This document shows positions 1 through 12,055 of a stretch of 64,000 bases of DNA, piece after piece (position 1 is the first letter of the stretch; every line of letters begins with the position of its first letter). The position numbers were made by a program, and so were the translations under genes. This stretch comes from Planoprotostelium fungivorum (Eukaryota; Evosea; Variosea; Cavosteliida; Cavosteliaceae): contig MDYQ01000017.1 of the NCBI GenBank assembly GCA_003024175.1, positions 141,276 to 205,275 on the forward strand. The letters run 5' to 3'. A model generated the notes under the pieces. That model was not told the origin of the DNA and ran no database searches. It worked only from the letters and a program-made list of their open reading frames with translations.

Positions 1-256
1 CCCCAGAGTGATACATCTTGGATGTTTGTGCACACAGATAGACGCTCAGAGATTTTGGTTAGGCTCTCGTCACCCTCAAAGTCTCTGTATTCTAATCCTA
101 CAAACCATCAACTGACTCTCAAGAAATAGTTATGCAACAATTTCTAGTCACATTCTTCATGAACACATACCTATTACTTGCAGAGGAGGAGTGATGAGAT
201 TTAGCACAGTCCTACTATTTTTTTAGATTTGCTTTTGTGTGAGACTGTTAAACCAC

Positions 257-508
257 TCACGAAAATGTGATCTGAGCCCAGGGGCATTGGTGTATGATCA
301 GTGATCTCAACTTGGTCCCTGAAGGCAAAGCTTTCAAAAATTTGTCATAGTGTGTCCTCAAGAAGACTGAATTTTCCCCATAGTCCTCAATATTCTCCAA
401 TTGAAGCTTTTCCAAAGAGGTGAAATGAGAAAAGACAAATGTAATGTCTTCCACTTGTGACTCCTTCTCGAAAATCATGTCTTTGCTCCACCGTGTCAGA
501 CACACCAA
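257..508 (-). CDS. LRR-protein exon fragment (partial)
   Basis: This is an open stretch of about 83 codons on the minus strand with two leucine-rich-repeat-like segments (SLEKLQLENIED and KLRSLIIHQC) spaced about 40 residues apart. The reading runs into a stop at the low-coordinate end, so it could be the last exon of an LRR gene whose other exons lie elsewhere. The style matches the LRR exons at 4.6-7.6 kb, and both could belong to one family of NLR/LRR_RI-type genes. No NACHT, TIR or other partner domain is visible nearby. The exon limits are not fixed by clear splice sites, and the function is only a family-level inference. Confidence 0.4.
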   Translation of the reverse strand: MVCLTRWSKDMIFEKESQVEDITFVFSHFTSLEKLQLENIEDYGENSVFLRTHYDKFLKALPSGTKLRSLIIHQCPWAQITFS

Positions 509-1576
509 GTAGAGTACTCATATCAGGCTGTGTACACAACGTCAAAAAGAAACAGAGTCAACAGAAACAGGAGGTTACGTGATCTGTTTCAAAGGATGAG
601 ACCACATGACCTTTTGATAAAATCACAGCTCGCTGAAAATTCTGTCACTCGCTGGGAGGCATCTCAATGTGGATGGTTTCAGAACATGATTCTGTGCCAA
701 CTTCTTTATCGTACGACTTACTGTGAAGATTTCATTGTTGCCTTCGATCTTCATTTGGACCCTTCTACCCTTCAACTCTGTGTGTGACATCACCTTGGTT
801 GCTGATGTGGATTCAATCTTCCTCTTTGTTGTTGCTTTGTAAGCGCCTTGGATTGCATGAATTTGTCAATCACTGCTGCATCACTCTCACTAATTGTGAT
901 AGTGAGCAGAACGATCATATCTCACCTTTGTATATGTCATAGTTTGTATGACCCTGGCTGTGGACGAAGTTTGCGACCCAAAACTTCTTCTAGAACTTGA
1001 TTATATTAGTGACATTGTCAATGGTTTGGACTGGAGAAGTTCATGAAGATGTTACTGTGTCAGATGTGGAGTAGTTTGTGATGTTTAACAACCAAGGAGT
1101 TCAGAAGGGATTTTAGGTTGCTCACACTGCTGACAGAAGACATTAGTTGCTTGGATTGTAATTGTAGGTATATGTTAACATTTAAAATCAATATTTGATA
1201 TCACTGAGTGTCTCTGGGAACATTGCACTGAAAAATCAGCCTCAGATGAAACCAGATTTGGGTGAAAAGATGTGCTGGTGAGATGACTGTAAGCCCATCA
1301 AAGCAACAAGTGAAGACCTGGTCTAGCAAATGTATGCATTATAATGGTAAGGAGACTGCTGTTATGTAAACATAGAAATACTCTGTTTAATTTTAATATT
1401 CAAAACTAATTTTAAATTTCCTGTTCATTCATGTTCAGGTTTTATTCAGATATCATCATCTCATCATTGCCCAATGACTGCCATGCCATAGCTTGCAATT
1501 CCTTTGTTCAGACTCCCATCTGTACATATCTCCAGATGTTCTGGGCTCTCTATTCTCGTATTATGCGACTCAAATC
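509..1576. other. AT-rich stretch with no recognised gene
   Basis: Short open frames occur on both strands but none has recognisable domains, splice context or repeats. A phrase ending GGTTTTATTCAGATATCA at about 1438 recurs at about 2157, just before the inner inverted repeat, so the right edge of this stretch may be flanking DNA of a mobile element. Confidence 0.4.
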
Positions 1577-1887
1577 AAACTATTTTTATCTCAAAAAAAC
1601 AAGCACCTTTTTTTGCAACCACTTGCTGTCTCCTTTTGATTTTCTAGCAATCTTACACTTCATAATGCCATATTCTATTAAAATTGATCATGTTATGTTG
1701 TTTTGCAAAATCATATGGTCAACTTTGGTTTAGGTGATGATGATTGTTAGGTGATGGAACAAAATCGAAAGATCTTTGCTGATACATCACTAATCAATTG
1801 ACAAATACAATAGACGCATAAGAAAAGTTTATGTAAAATCAGAAAACAATTAAACAAATTCACAGAAAAATACCAAATTGTTACTCA

Positions 1888-1901
1888 CTGCGCGCGCGCA
1901 G
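1888..1901. repeat. CG-rich palindrome, copy 1
   Basis: CTGCGCGCGCGCAG is a perfect palindrome in AT-rich DNA. Related copies occur at 3919-3932, 4241-4254 and 4341-4358, each inside a copy of the inverted-repeat element. Confidence 0.7.
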
Positions 1902-2175
1902 ACAGCTCAATTGTGGCATATTTTTCTGTATTTTTTGCATGCTTCATTGATAATTTATGTCATTTTTTGTCATATAATGCATCAACAAAGTTCAAACATT
2001 TAGATTACAGTTGGTTTCAACAATAGAATTACTTAATTAATTAGTAAGTCAATTCTGACACAAGATTAAATTAGCAGTCCTAACACCTGGCTGAGAGACA
2101 AACATTTCTGAACATAACATACATACTTTTTTATATCCTGGACTGGTTCAGGTTCAGGTTTTATTCAGATATCAG

Positions 2176-3400
2176 TTTGACCCCGTGTGTTTAGGGGCTA
2201 CTAAGCCATTGCTGGCCAACTGATAACTTTGAACTCTGCAGTCCAGTGGGGAAACCCAAAAAAAAGTAGCATAAGAGATATATGTGAATTGGTGAATTGA
2301 GGTAGTAGGAGGGGTATGGCAATCCTTCTGGACATCTGTGCACGGTGGATAGAGGCAAGCTTGGGTGGTGTGGGGTCCCTGAGTCCATTGGGAGAGAGCC
2401 TATAATATGTTTTGTCCAGCTTTTTAGCTTTTAGCCAAGCTATTTCTGAACAATCAATTACAAAAATCATGACAGGGACAATTTGGTAAATACTTTGGTA
2501 TATCCTTCTAAATTGCATTTGCTTCACCATAGGTGCATAAGAAATCAACAAGGTTGTAAAACTTCTTTAATTACTACCACAGTATGGATGGCCCTGTGCC
2601 ATGTCCTATACCATCCTTGTAATAGTGCAATGGCTGTCAAACAGTCAAACACCACTGGTGTGTATCTCCTTTAGCAATGGTTCAGTGTGTTTTTTATTTC
2701 TCCCATGCCATAGTTCTGTTAAATAAAAAATGACATCAGGATTGAGCAGTTGTGAACTACCTTATGGGACACGTGCTGGACTGTCAGAAATGCTGATTAC
2801 TCTTTTAATATGAATGTAAAATGTAATAAAAAAATTCCTACTATTATACCTGTTGATCTGTCAGTAGATTAATCAAGAATGAGCATCTATAACCAAGAGG
2901 TTTCTTTTTAATGCATGTGTGGTGGCATTGTGGCTTTGTGTGTTTACCCACACATTGGTTGTTACATAAAATTAATAATTACAAAAATCATGATGGGGAC
3001 AAATTTGGATAAACAAGAGAAAGAAACAATACAACCTCACAGAGGATGATAGATGTAAATTCTGTTCTGATATAATGGAAGAAAGTATTGTGGACTCCCA
3101 CCAACACGCTCTGGGAGAATATATTTTCACTAGAGAATTGGACAAATCATACAATAGGTTCTCTCCTCTCATTTTATTCTTCTCAACAACAAGGGGTCAA
3201 CTCCCCACCCCCAGTGGACTCAGGGACCACCACCACCCAAGCAAAACTCTTAACCATATCAGAAGGATAGCCATACCCCCCCCCCAGCATCTCAATTCAC
3301 CTATATCTTTTCTGCTACTTTTTTTTGGGCCTCCCCACTGGACTGCAGAGTTCAAAGTTAACAGTTGGCCAGCAATGGCTTAATAGCCCCTAAACACATG
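2176..3400. repeat. Second inverted repeat nested inside the first
   Basis: Positions 2176-2450 and 3120-3400 are reverse complements. Both contain the AGCCATTGCTGGCCAACTG phrase, the CCAGTGGGGA phrase, and a GGACTCAGGGACC / GGTCCCTGAGTCC pair. A further matching pair (about 2530-2585 with 3612-3668) belongs to the outer structure. The nesting suggests insertion of one element into another. Confidence 0.65.
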
Positions 3401-3918
3401 GATACTCGCATTCAAAGCGCAGTTTCCGTTTTGATCACTGGCCACCCCTATGCAGAAGAGATGATGACAGATATTTCGCACTTTAATCTCCAAGCTTCCT
3501 CTTCGTTCCCCTCTCTTGATTGTTTTTGAACACACTTACACGTGCAAACCTCAACTTATTGTATCGGACCATTGAGAAAAAACAAGAATGCATAGGAATC
3601 TGCAAATGCCAAAGTGGTAGTAATTAAAGAAGTTTTATAACCTTGTTGATTTCTTATGCAGAAATGGTGAAGCAAAATGCAATTTAGAAGGATATGACAA
3701 ACTATGTATGTTATGTCCAGAAATGTTTGTCTCTCAGCCAGGTGTTGGGTACTAATAATCCAATCTTGTGTCAGAATCGACTTACTCTCAATTCAGTTGT
3801 TGAAATCAACTGTAATCTACATGTTTGAACTTTGTTGGTACATTATATGACAAAAAATGACATAAATTATCAATGAAGCATGCAAAAAATACAGTAAAAT
3901 ATGCCAAAATTGAGCTGT

Positions 3919-3932
3919 CCGCGCACGCGCGG
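3919..3932. repeat. CG-rich palindrome, copy 2
   Basis: CCGCGCACGCGCGG, nearly palindromic, is flanked by AGCTGT and TGAGT as in copy 3. It could form a GC hairpin at the core of the element. Confidence 0.7.
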
Positions 3933-4240
3933 TGAGTAATAATTTGGGATTTTCTGTGATTTTTTCTTGATTTTACATAAACTTTTCTTANCGGACAGCT
4001 CAATTTTGGCATATTTTTCTGTATTTTTTGCATGCTTCATTGATAATTTATGTCATTTTTTAGGTGTTGGGCACTGCTAATTCAATCTTGTGTCAGAATT
4101 GACTTACTCTCAATTCAGTTGTTGAAATCAACTGTAATCTACATGTTTGAAATTTGTTGGTACATTATATGACAAAAAATGACATAAATTATCAATGAAG
4201 CATGCAAAAAATACAGAAAAATATGCCACAATTGAGCTGT

Positions 4241-4254
4241 CCGCGCACGCGCAG
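4241..4254. repeat. CG-rich palindrome, copy 3
   Basis: CCGCGCACGCGCAG has the same flanks as copy 2. It lies in the part of the right arm that is duplicated around the N at 3991. Confidence 0.65.
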
Positions 4255-4340
4255 TGAGTCATAATTTGGGATTTTCTGTGATTTTTTTTATTTTTTTGTT
4301 GATTTTACATAAACTTTTCTTATATGTTGAAGTTTATGAG

Positions 4341-4358
4341 GACCGCGCACGCGCGGTC
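4341..4358. repeat. CG-rich palindrome, copy 4
   Basis: GACCGCGCACGCGCGGTC is close to a perfect 18-bp palindrome and lies near the outer end of the right arm. Confidence 0.65.
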
Positions 4359-4587
4359 TGTTGTATTTGTCAATTTGCTCTGATGTATTAGCAAAGATCT
4401 TTCGATTTTGTTCCATTACCTGATTATCAGATCTGATTTTGCAAAATAACATGACATGTATCAATTTTGATAGAATTTGGCATTGTGAAATGTAAGATTG
4501 CTAGAAAATCAAAAGGAGACAGCAAGTAGTTGCAAAAAAAGGTGCTCGTTTTTTTGAGCTATTAGGTTTGTATATTCTTGTTTTATC

Positions 4588-7500
4588 TCAACGGTCCAAT
4601 ACTTGTTTCACGGCTGAAGCAACAGTTGCCTTCACTGCAGATGCTGGTGCCTCTGCTTTGACAAGTGCCATTGATGGAACATGAGGTTTCATTGCAGTCT
4701 TCTCCTTGTCTTTGTCTTCCTTGTCCAAATTGTTCTCATCAGCCTTTTGTCTGCACATTGTGAGATGCTTCACCTGACTGTCTGTGCGTTTGTTGCCACA
4801 TTAAGAACATTGTCCTCTTCTTCTTCTATATCAATGTCCTTGTCACCTGTGGTCTGTGAGAAGCTGAAGAGGGTGAACAGTGTTTCAATGGGAAGAGACT
4901 TACCATCACTAATGTCCACTCTAGACAAGTCAAAGAGGTAGGACTGTGCCACAAGGTATCAAAGAGGATGATTTGTAAAATTGTATTCATATAAACCCTT
5001 TGTTGACTATTCTAATTGTATCTTGCCTTTTCAACATCCTCCTATCCAAAATCTCTTCAATCAATGAGGAGTCCATATCATATTCATCAACAATTATCTG
5101 GAGTGTCTTATGTCTTCTGGTCTTGTACTTAAAAGTTTGGTAGAGAGCTTGTATGCCACTTGTCTCTATTGTGTTACCTGTTATATTCAGAATCTATATA
5201 ACTGCCATCATGTGCTGGTGTCTACCTTTCAAAATCATTTTTGTAAGGGTTGTGTCTCTCCTCAAGAAGTCTGCCATCATTTGAGCTCCTTCTGTTCCAA
5301 TTCCACAATCTGAATCAATCATCACTATTTACTACTAAGGATTATGAAAGGTTACATGATAAGTTTAGGACTTCCAGACAGTTGTTTGAAGAAAGAGTTT
5401 CTATCAGGTTATTGATATCATCTAGGTTCATATTGTCATTACCTGAGCCTGTTCATATGATGCTCAGTAGTCATTGTAAATATCACCAGCCAAATTGAGA
5501 TATACAAGTTTGGTGGATTTCACTTGCAACATATTGATGAGCAGAGACAACATCTCTCTCGTCAATCCATTCCCTTATCTTAGTTTTAGTTTATTGTGCA
5601 TACTGACATCATGACTTACCACTGAGAGACAGAGCAGATAGCTTTTCTTTTAAACTGGAAACTATTGTGTCTATCAAAGGCAAGATGTGTTCTGGTGGTG
5701 CTTCAATGCAAACTGTATAAATTCATCTCCATGACAACACTGATCAGCTTATACTGTTCATATGTAATTTGGTCTGCACTGGACGGTCTTTCAATGCATT
5801 TAACACTACAGCTATTCCGCCTGTGCTCAATGGATTCTCTACACAAGTATCATCATGTTGTCCTAATCAAATTGATGCATGTCAACTCACCAGATATATC
5901 TAATTCTGTCAAGGAGCTGTTACTTTTTAGATATGAAGCAATGGTCATCCCATGCTCAGTATCAATATTGTTTGCTGGGATATATCAATGGATATATATC
6001 TAACAGCACAACCTTGCAGATTGAGCACTTGCAGTTTGGACTTTGCTTTCAAGGCCTTGAGAATGCCCTCAATACTATTACCCACATCGTTTCCTGCAGT
6101 TTCATCATCATGTGCTTAACATCAATCACTTGCTACAATACCTGCCAGAACCAACTCAATCAGAGATGAATTCTCCCCAAGACCATTAGAAATGGCCTCT
6201 CCACCCTTCACGCCAAGTCTAGTATCTATCATGTACAATTAGTTATCCATTTGTATAGGATTGCATTTGATATATCTACCTGTCAGATTTAATATCTGTA
6301 TTGTCTGATTCCTCTTCAGACATTCACCAATCTCAGTGGCCTCCCTCTCATCAATACAGCTTCCTGTCAAGTCCAGATGAGTGATTGACGTGTTCAATGT
6401 CAGCCCAGCATATATGATTTCTGCTTGTTGTCCCTTCAAGTTGTCTGCATTAATCAATCATACTGTACACATTGCAAAATATTACTTGTCAAAAATTGAA
6501 GTTCTCACCTCTCAACATCAAGGTCTTGATATTCTTGTTGTTTTGGATCGCCAGAGAGAATGATCTACTGATCTCTGCTCTTCCTATGCATTGTCTCAAT
6601 CCAAGGACTTGCAAATGCTTCCATTCAGAACTACTGAAAACAAGACTTAACCCTCCCTCAGTGATGTTATTATCTGTGATGGTCAATCATGTAGCCCTCC
6701 CAATCTTAATTGCAATAGAAATAGTTGCAGTCTGAAACAAAACAACCTCTCACCACATAGATAAAGTTCTGTTATTTTGGATTGGATGTTCTGTGCCTTT
6801 AAAGTCTCCTCCGTCCCCTCGTTACCTAAATGTTTAATACTCTGCAGGGGTACAGCTGATTATACCTTCCAAGTTTAGATGTGTTAAGCTACTATTCTTC
6901 TGCAAGCAGCCGGCCAGCATCATGGCTCCCTTACTATTCATGCCTACCTCTTCTGGACGTCAATACTGATAAGAATACCATTCAATTACCGCTCAGTACA
7001 AGACGAGACAGTGTATTATTTGTCGTTTTCAATGCTTCACATATATGCAAAACTCCTTCGTCCTTCAGTCTGTTATCTATATAGTTCAGATATTTTGTCA
7101 AATTGTAAACGATCTGGAATGTTGGTTGCATGTGATATCAACTTCACAGAAGTTGACATCCCAATCATACACACTTGATAAGTCAATCTCTGTCAGTGTC
7201 TGATTTTTTCGAAGACCTTCCGCCAGCCACCTTGCTCCTTGAGCCGATATCTTGTTAATTATATGAATGTTCAGCATATAAAGGTGTGAGGGGAGATTAT
7301 ACATACTCGAAAGATCAAGACTTGTGACCTTCTTATTCTTGGAGAGCCCGTTGGCCAAGACCTCTGCATCATAATCACCCATCTGAAGCCCTAACAATCA
7401 TTAGGCATCACCAACGGATTTGAATCAACGATTCAATTGCATGTATGATTAACTACCTGAAAACTTCAGCCTGGTTATGTTGTCATTTCTGCGGAGGGCT

Positions 7501-7600
7501 TTGGCCAGATCTTGCAGAGTATCCTCCCATTCACTTTCTGCACATCATCAGTCGTGAAGATCAATTTGTTTGCCTCCTACTCTTTAGAGTACGTGCCATG
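4588..7600 (-). CDS. LRR_RI-type protein, multi-exon, N-terminus not found
   Basis: On the minus strand a series of exons each encode about one leucine-rich repeat of the ribonuclease-inhibitor (NLRC-like) kind. Examples are around 7470-7545 (NDNITRLKFS), 7098-7397 (VTSLDLSS, then KNQTLTEIDLSSVYD), 6489-6690 (HLQVLGLRQC), 6239-6457 (SITHLDLTGSCID, then TIQILNLTG), 5990-6120 (KLQVLNLQGC), 5755-5845 (STGGIAVVLNALKD), 5500-5570 (STKLVYLNLAGD) and 5215-5312 (GTEGAQMMADFLRRD). Two less certain exons near 4588-4952 are Glu/Asp- and Lys/Ala-rich and end in stops, and may be the C-terminus. Such LRRs are protein-interaction surfaces, often in immune receptors, but no effector or nucleotide-binding domain is visible. 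One repeat per exon and introns of 100 nt or more contrast with the compact genes after 11 kb. Confidence 0.6.
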
Positions 7601-8680
7601 TTTTCAGAAGATCAGTGTTTGATCCCGAGTAATGAAAAAAAAATATACCGCACGCAAGGTCAGTAATCGGTCTCATAACAGGACCGTTTCTTGAGAAGAA
7701 ACTCTTCACGCAGAGGGATTCCTTCCAATTGGAAGGAAGAAGATTAGAAAGAATTACATTTCTAAATGAAGGCAAGATCGACATGCAGTATACTTCTCCT
7801 GACTTCCATTGCAGGCGTTCCATTCATACCAAATGCTCGCCATTATTCGATTCTTTGAGATCAAAGGATGGACAGCGGAATAAAGATTCGTCTTTGACCC
7901 AAGCCAGATCACAGTGCGTCTAAGAAGGTGATGGGCATCTGCCGTTCTAATGTCACCCTCTCATGTAGTCTTATTGATCCTCTTCAGAACATGGAGAACA
8001 CCACGAACAGGGTTCCATCTCTCTATTAGGGTTGACAGTTGCTGTGGGAGAAATGACCTCGAGATCGAAGACCCACCCACACTGGACGACAGCTTCTCTA
8101 GCATGAGTGAGGGGCATAGGCGGATCAGAGGTACCATCCATCTCCCCGGAGAAGAGGACCGATACCTGGAAGAATGGCGTCATTGTGTTTGGTAGGGTGA
8201 CCGACATGTTCCGCATGACTTCTCACCTCTGCAGACTTCCTTCAGACATCGGTCGTGTATTGGAGCCACAGACTGGCAACAGCCTTGATCTCCAACAGCG
8301 AATTGTGGTGCCTCGCACTGCACGCGCAGGCGAAGAACTACCCGTCGGTCGAGCTGTCAATCCAAGTTTCAGCCAACAGAGATACACTCCGTCTGCTTCT
8401 ACCTTGTGCACATTCAGAACACGATGGAGATTTAGGAGGGTGATCAATTTGATGAGGGAGTACTGAGCGGAGTAGAACTGAAGGAGGAGTACCAATCATC
8501 GCTGGATCTTGAGCCTTCAATCCGCTTGATGGATGATGAAGGGAACAGATGATGCCATGCATGATCCCTCATCGCTGGTGGAGCGATCCACCATCCGTAA
8601 CGTGTGTCACTTCTCACACTAACCACGGTGAGGCAGCCTGGAGCCTCTGTGGACTTTCACTTACATTGTATCAAGAAAAT
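7601..8680. other. Unassigned region, probably decayed coding DNA
   Basis: Base composition rises here towards that of the rest of the window. Several overlapping frames are open on both strands, but none is long or has a recognisable domain. Because an eEF2 pseudogene follows directly, part of this may be other decayed coding sequence. Confidence 0.35.
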
Positions 8681-9180
8681 TCAGTCTGACCGACTCTCTC
8701 GTTGCCGCCAGTATCATCGCCAGGGAAGTCCGTCTGACAACACCCGTACCCACGAGGAGCGGAGAATCGCCATCAAGTCAGTCAGTCTCTCCCTCTTGTT
8801 CAAGTTCTCTGAGGAGTTTGGAGCCCTCTGTGCCGATGCCAAAGGAAAGAGTTTTTCCATCAACCTCACGGACTACCTGGGTCACGTCAATTTCTCCTCT
8901 GAGGTCACTGCCCTCCGTATCCCTGAAGGAAGTCTCGCCGTCGTCGACATCTAGGGTGTGTACAGACTGAGACCCTACTGCGTCAGGCTCTCGGAGAGCG
9001 TATCATCTCCGCGCTGACTATAAACAAGCTCCAGCTCGAGCACGGTGGAAGGCAACGATTTCCTTCTAACACGGCCACCGTCAACAAGTGCCTCAACGTC
9101 ATCGGCATCCCCCTCTCCGCCATCTTGACCATTGGGTCTAGAGCTAAGGAGTTGGTCATCAAGAACGATGATGGGCAAAA
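8680..9180 (+). pseudogene. Translation elongation factor 2 (eEF2) pseudogene fragment
   Basis: The plus strand reads as fragments of the eEF2 GTPase domain in shifting frames. LTDSLVAASIIA near 8690 corresponds to the segment after the P-loop. After a frame change, IKSVSLSLLFKFSEEFGA follows (switch I region). YLGHVNFSSEVTALRIPEGS near 8870-8930 corresponds to the G3 SPGHVDFSSEVTAALR segment with the DxPGH motif damaged, followed by a stop just after the VVD motif. GVCT-like and ALGERI-like pieces and LTINKL (G4 NKxD region, damaged) come next in other frames. Real eEF2 is about 840 residues and highly conserved, so frameshifts, stops and lost GTP-binding residues show this copy is dead. The P-loop and domains II-V are not seen. 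Confidence 0.8.
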
Positions 9181-9309
9181 AGACCGAGCTGAGGTGAGAT
9201 TACACGTTCATTTCAGCGGGTGTCAACGATGTGGAGCAGAAGACATGCTCTTCTGTGGCGACCCTTGTATGATCAATAAAAAATTGGTTGTAGTTTGTCG
9301 ATTTTAGTG

Positions 9310-10440
9310 CAAGTTAAAAAGAAGACGATTTGGAGAAACACTAACATTACGATTCATCGGCAAATCGACCCTCTATAACTTGCGGTTGCTATGCTAGCAA
9401 AAGTGGTCCATAATGCTAATTTTCGGCCTAATTAGGAACCGCTCAATAGGGACCAGAGTATCTCCGTATGCTCGTTTCTCTCTATCATCTGAGGGACAGA
9501 AAGGTTCATCTATTGCTGTAACCGCCCTCAAGGACAAGACCGGATGATCCACAAATGGTCAAAATCATGGTGTCACATCAACACTGGACATGGAGGCTCA
9601 ATTGTTATATAATAAAACAATGAGGAGTGAGGCATTTGTGATGTGACTATGGTGGCTCGATCGTGGGTGGCCCAGCTCGAACGCTGGAAAGTTCTATGAA
9701 ATTGTCAGTGTGAACAAAATGTTTGACGAATTCTGGCAGGTCTCTTCCGAATCGTCGGATTTGAGGAAGGTATTCATGAAAGATTCCAATTATGACTGAC
9801 GAACAAGACACCTTAGACTGGGGTGGTGAGTGTTTTCAGAGCGGAGTGTTCTCTTACATCAATAGACGAGCACTGTGAAGATTGTGACGTGAGGATATTA
9901 GTGGAGGTCATGCAAAAGTCACCACCAGCAAGGGTGCGTTATAGGGGTGATTATTAATGGTGAGACTGAATAGTGAATAATTTTACAAAGGAAACAAGGT
10001 GGGCAAAGAGGGTGCATGTTGTGCCCAACATTTGACATCACTGACGAATTGGAAAACTCGGAGAAATCTCAGAGAAATCTCAGCAACCAAGAAACATATT
10101 CAATGCACATTCATTGAAAAGGAACTCCTTGGCTTTCTTTGGTTTGAAATCATTCTTTATAAACAGAGACTCATTGAACTGTTTGGTTCTTATGTGGTGA
10201 CCATACACCACAGGGCACAACACTTGGCCACCACCCTTTTTTACTTTTTCATCAGTGTAGTGTTACCCTAAACCTGATCACATCATCATCAAATGACTTG
10301 TGATTGCTGACAATGCTAGGCTGGGAAATAGAGAAAAGATTGTTTCTCTTTATCAAAATTAGACCCACTGTTTGATGCATATCTCTTGTCAGCATATTGC
10401 TATGATAACTTTTTATATGTTGATCTTCAGTTTGGCATTA
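9310..10440. other. No recognised gene
   Basis: Between the eEF2 remnant and the 137-bp tandem repeat I see no domain, splice pattern or RNA gene. Composition becomes AT-rich again from about 9.95 kb. A plus-strand frame around 10.0-10.27 kb is open for about 90 codons but has no recognisable features. Confidence 0.35.
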
Positions 10441-10443
10441 GTA

Positions 10444-10854
10444 GTGTTGCTTGCAAGCCTCTGTGCAATTGATGCTGCTCCTGCTGCCTCAATATCATTG
10501 GCTACATCCATCATCAGTCATTCTGTCTATATGCATTCTCATTGCATCACTCACTAATGAGATTAAGAGAAGTCAGAGTTGTGTTGCTTGCAAGCCTCTG
10601 TGCAATTGATGCTGCTCCTGCTGCCTTAATTTCATTAGCTACAACGGTCATCAGTCATTTTGTCTATATGCATTCTCATTGCATCACTCACAGCCAAGAT
10701 GAAGAGAAGTCAGAGTTGTGTTGCTTGCAAGCCTCTGTGCAATTGATGCTGCTCCTGCATCTCCAATTCTATTATCTACATCTATCACTACATCTATCAT
10801 CAATCATTCTGTCTATAACATTCTCATTGCATCACTCACTAAAAAGAGCTGCTA
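10444..10854. repeat. Three tandem copies of a 137-bp repeat
   Basis: The phrase GTGTTGCTTGCAAGCCTCTG starts at 10444, 10581 and 10718, giving an exact period of 137 bp. Each copy continues through GATGCTGCTCCTGC and ends near TCTCATTGCATCACTCAC. Copy 3 is the most diverged and has an internal duplication around its CATCTATCA sequences. The plus strand is partly open through the array, but repeat-generated openness is expected here. Confidence 0.9.
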
Positions 10855-11249
10855 TTTGTGTTTGATTGAGGATGAACTGAACCTTTAATAGATCTGTTAG
10901 CTTCTATATTGTTGAAGATTAAAAACAACCAAAAAAATTAATAATGAGAACACACCCACTCTCAACACATTGCCACTCTTAATTGCATTAATTAGAATTT
11001 GGTTTTGGAGATAAATATGTAATGTGTCAGCTGCATGTTTATGTCAGTGGCTTATTTGTATTGTCTGATTCACCACATCTTACAGACATTTCTCACTCTC
11101 ATCCAAGTCTCTGTCGTGTCCTCTTTCTTCTCTTTTGGAAACAGAAGGGAGAAGATGATACGAGTGACATCAACAGATTGGATTATTCCATTCCAAGCAT
11201 CTCTTCCATCAGCCATTTTCACTCCTGAATATCCAGATAGTTCTTCAAG

Positions 11250-11554
11250 AGGTGATTCATCGTATCATTGAACTTTTCAAGGAAAGACATGTGATGATAC
11301 ATGTTGAAGACCATCAAGATGGATTAGAGTATAGATTCTTGTATCGTTACCTTGTGTCTTTTGAAAAAATTGTTGCTATGATCAATTGGTTTCGGGCGCG
11401 ATGTTCTGGCAACTTTCCTGTTCTACAATTCCCTGGAAAGCAGTTCATCGACTTTGAGGCCATTCAGAGAGAGCTGTCATGTCACTGCATGAGAGAGGAC
11501 AGTGCCAGAGGAACAGCTCTTGTTTACCGGAAGACACATCCGAACAAGAGATGA
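11250..11554 (+). CDS. Unrecognised ORF (about 95 codons, upstream exons unclear)
   Basis: An open frame runs from about 11.24 kb to a stop at 11554. It reads as an amphipathic helix-rich protein with a VIHRIIELFKERHVMIHVED stretch and a C-terminal HCMRED segment with two of its few cysteines. I do not recognise a family. It lies at the transition from AT-rich to compact DNA. A short intron upstream is possible but its sites are not convincing. Codon use and charge pattern look protein-like; function is unknown. Confidence 0.4.
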
Positions 11555-12055
11555 CCAAAGGTATTGTTTGTTGGTTTTGAGTTACTTGAACCACAGTATG
11601 TATATTCTGCACGAGAAGTTCTGTGGTGGCTTCTTTCCGGCCTGAGACTACGCTGCTAACCCAACTTCTGAAGGAGCGGCCATCCTATCGGTAGATCACT
11701 AATCGAATGACGTTGTTCGCTAATATTTGAATGACTTCGGGCGTTCGACTCAACTTTTATCTGTTAACCTCTTATCCCTTTGGAGGAGATTCACCATATC
11801 GATTCCCTCATTCTGACGATTCTTCAACTTAGTCTTTCTGAAAGAGGAATTGGCACATTAAATGATGGTCGTAAGATCACCTTTTTTGCACGTAGGATGG
11901 CGGAATACTCCTCTTGTCAACTCTTATGATGTGAGGTCTCTGGTGCGGTGTCGTGCCTCCTCCACTTGCTTTCGAAACGATTCGTCTGTTGGCGCCATTT
12001 TCCGGTGGTCTGGTGCTCCTAACCATATACACTCATCATGGTGTGCTGTTATGTA

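Larger units (their letters stand above)
1577..4580. repeat. Large imperfect inverted repeat (MITE- or foldback-like)
   Basis: The left arm (about 1577-2125) reads as the reverse complement of the right arm (about 3705-4580). Shared landmarks are the AAAGGAGACAGCAAGT-type phrase, the segment around AAAGATCTTTCGATTTTG, the CG-rich palindrome and the CTCAGCCAGGTGTTGG phrase. The right arm is expanded by an internal duplication across the single N at 3991. No transposase is visible, so a non-autonomous foldback element or MITE cluster is the best guess. It lies between LRR exons of the AT-rich segment. Confidence 0.7.
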
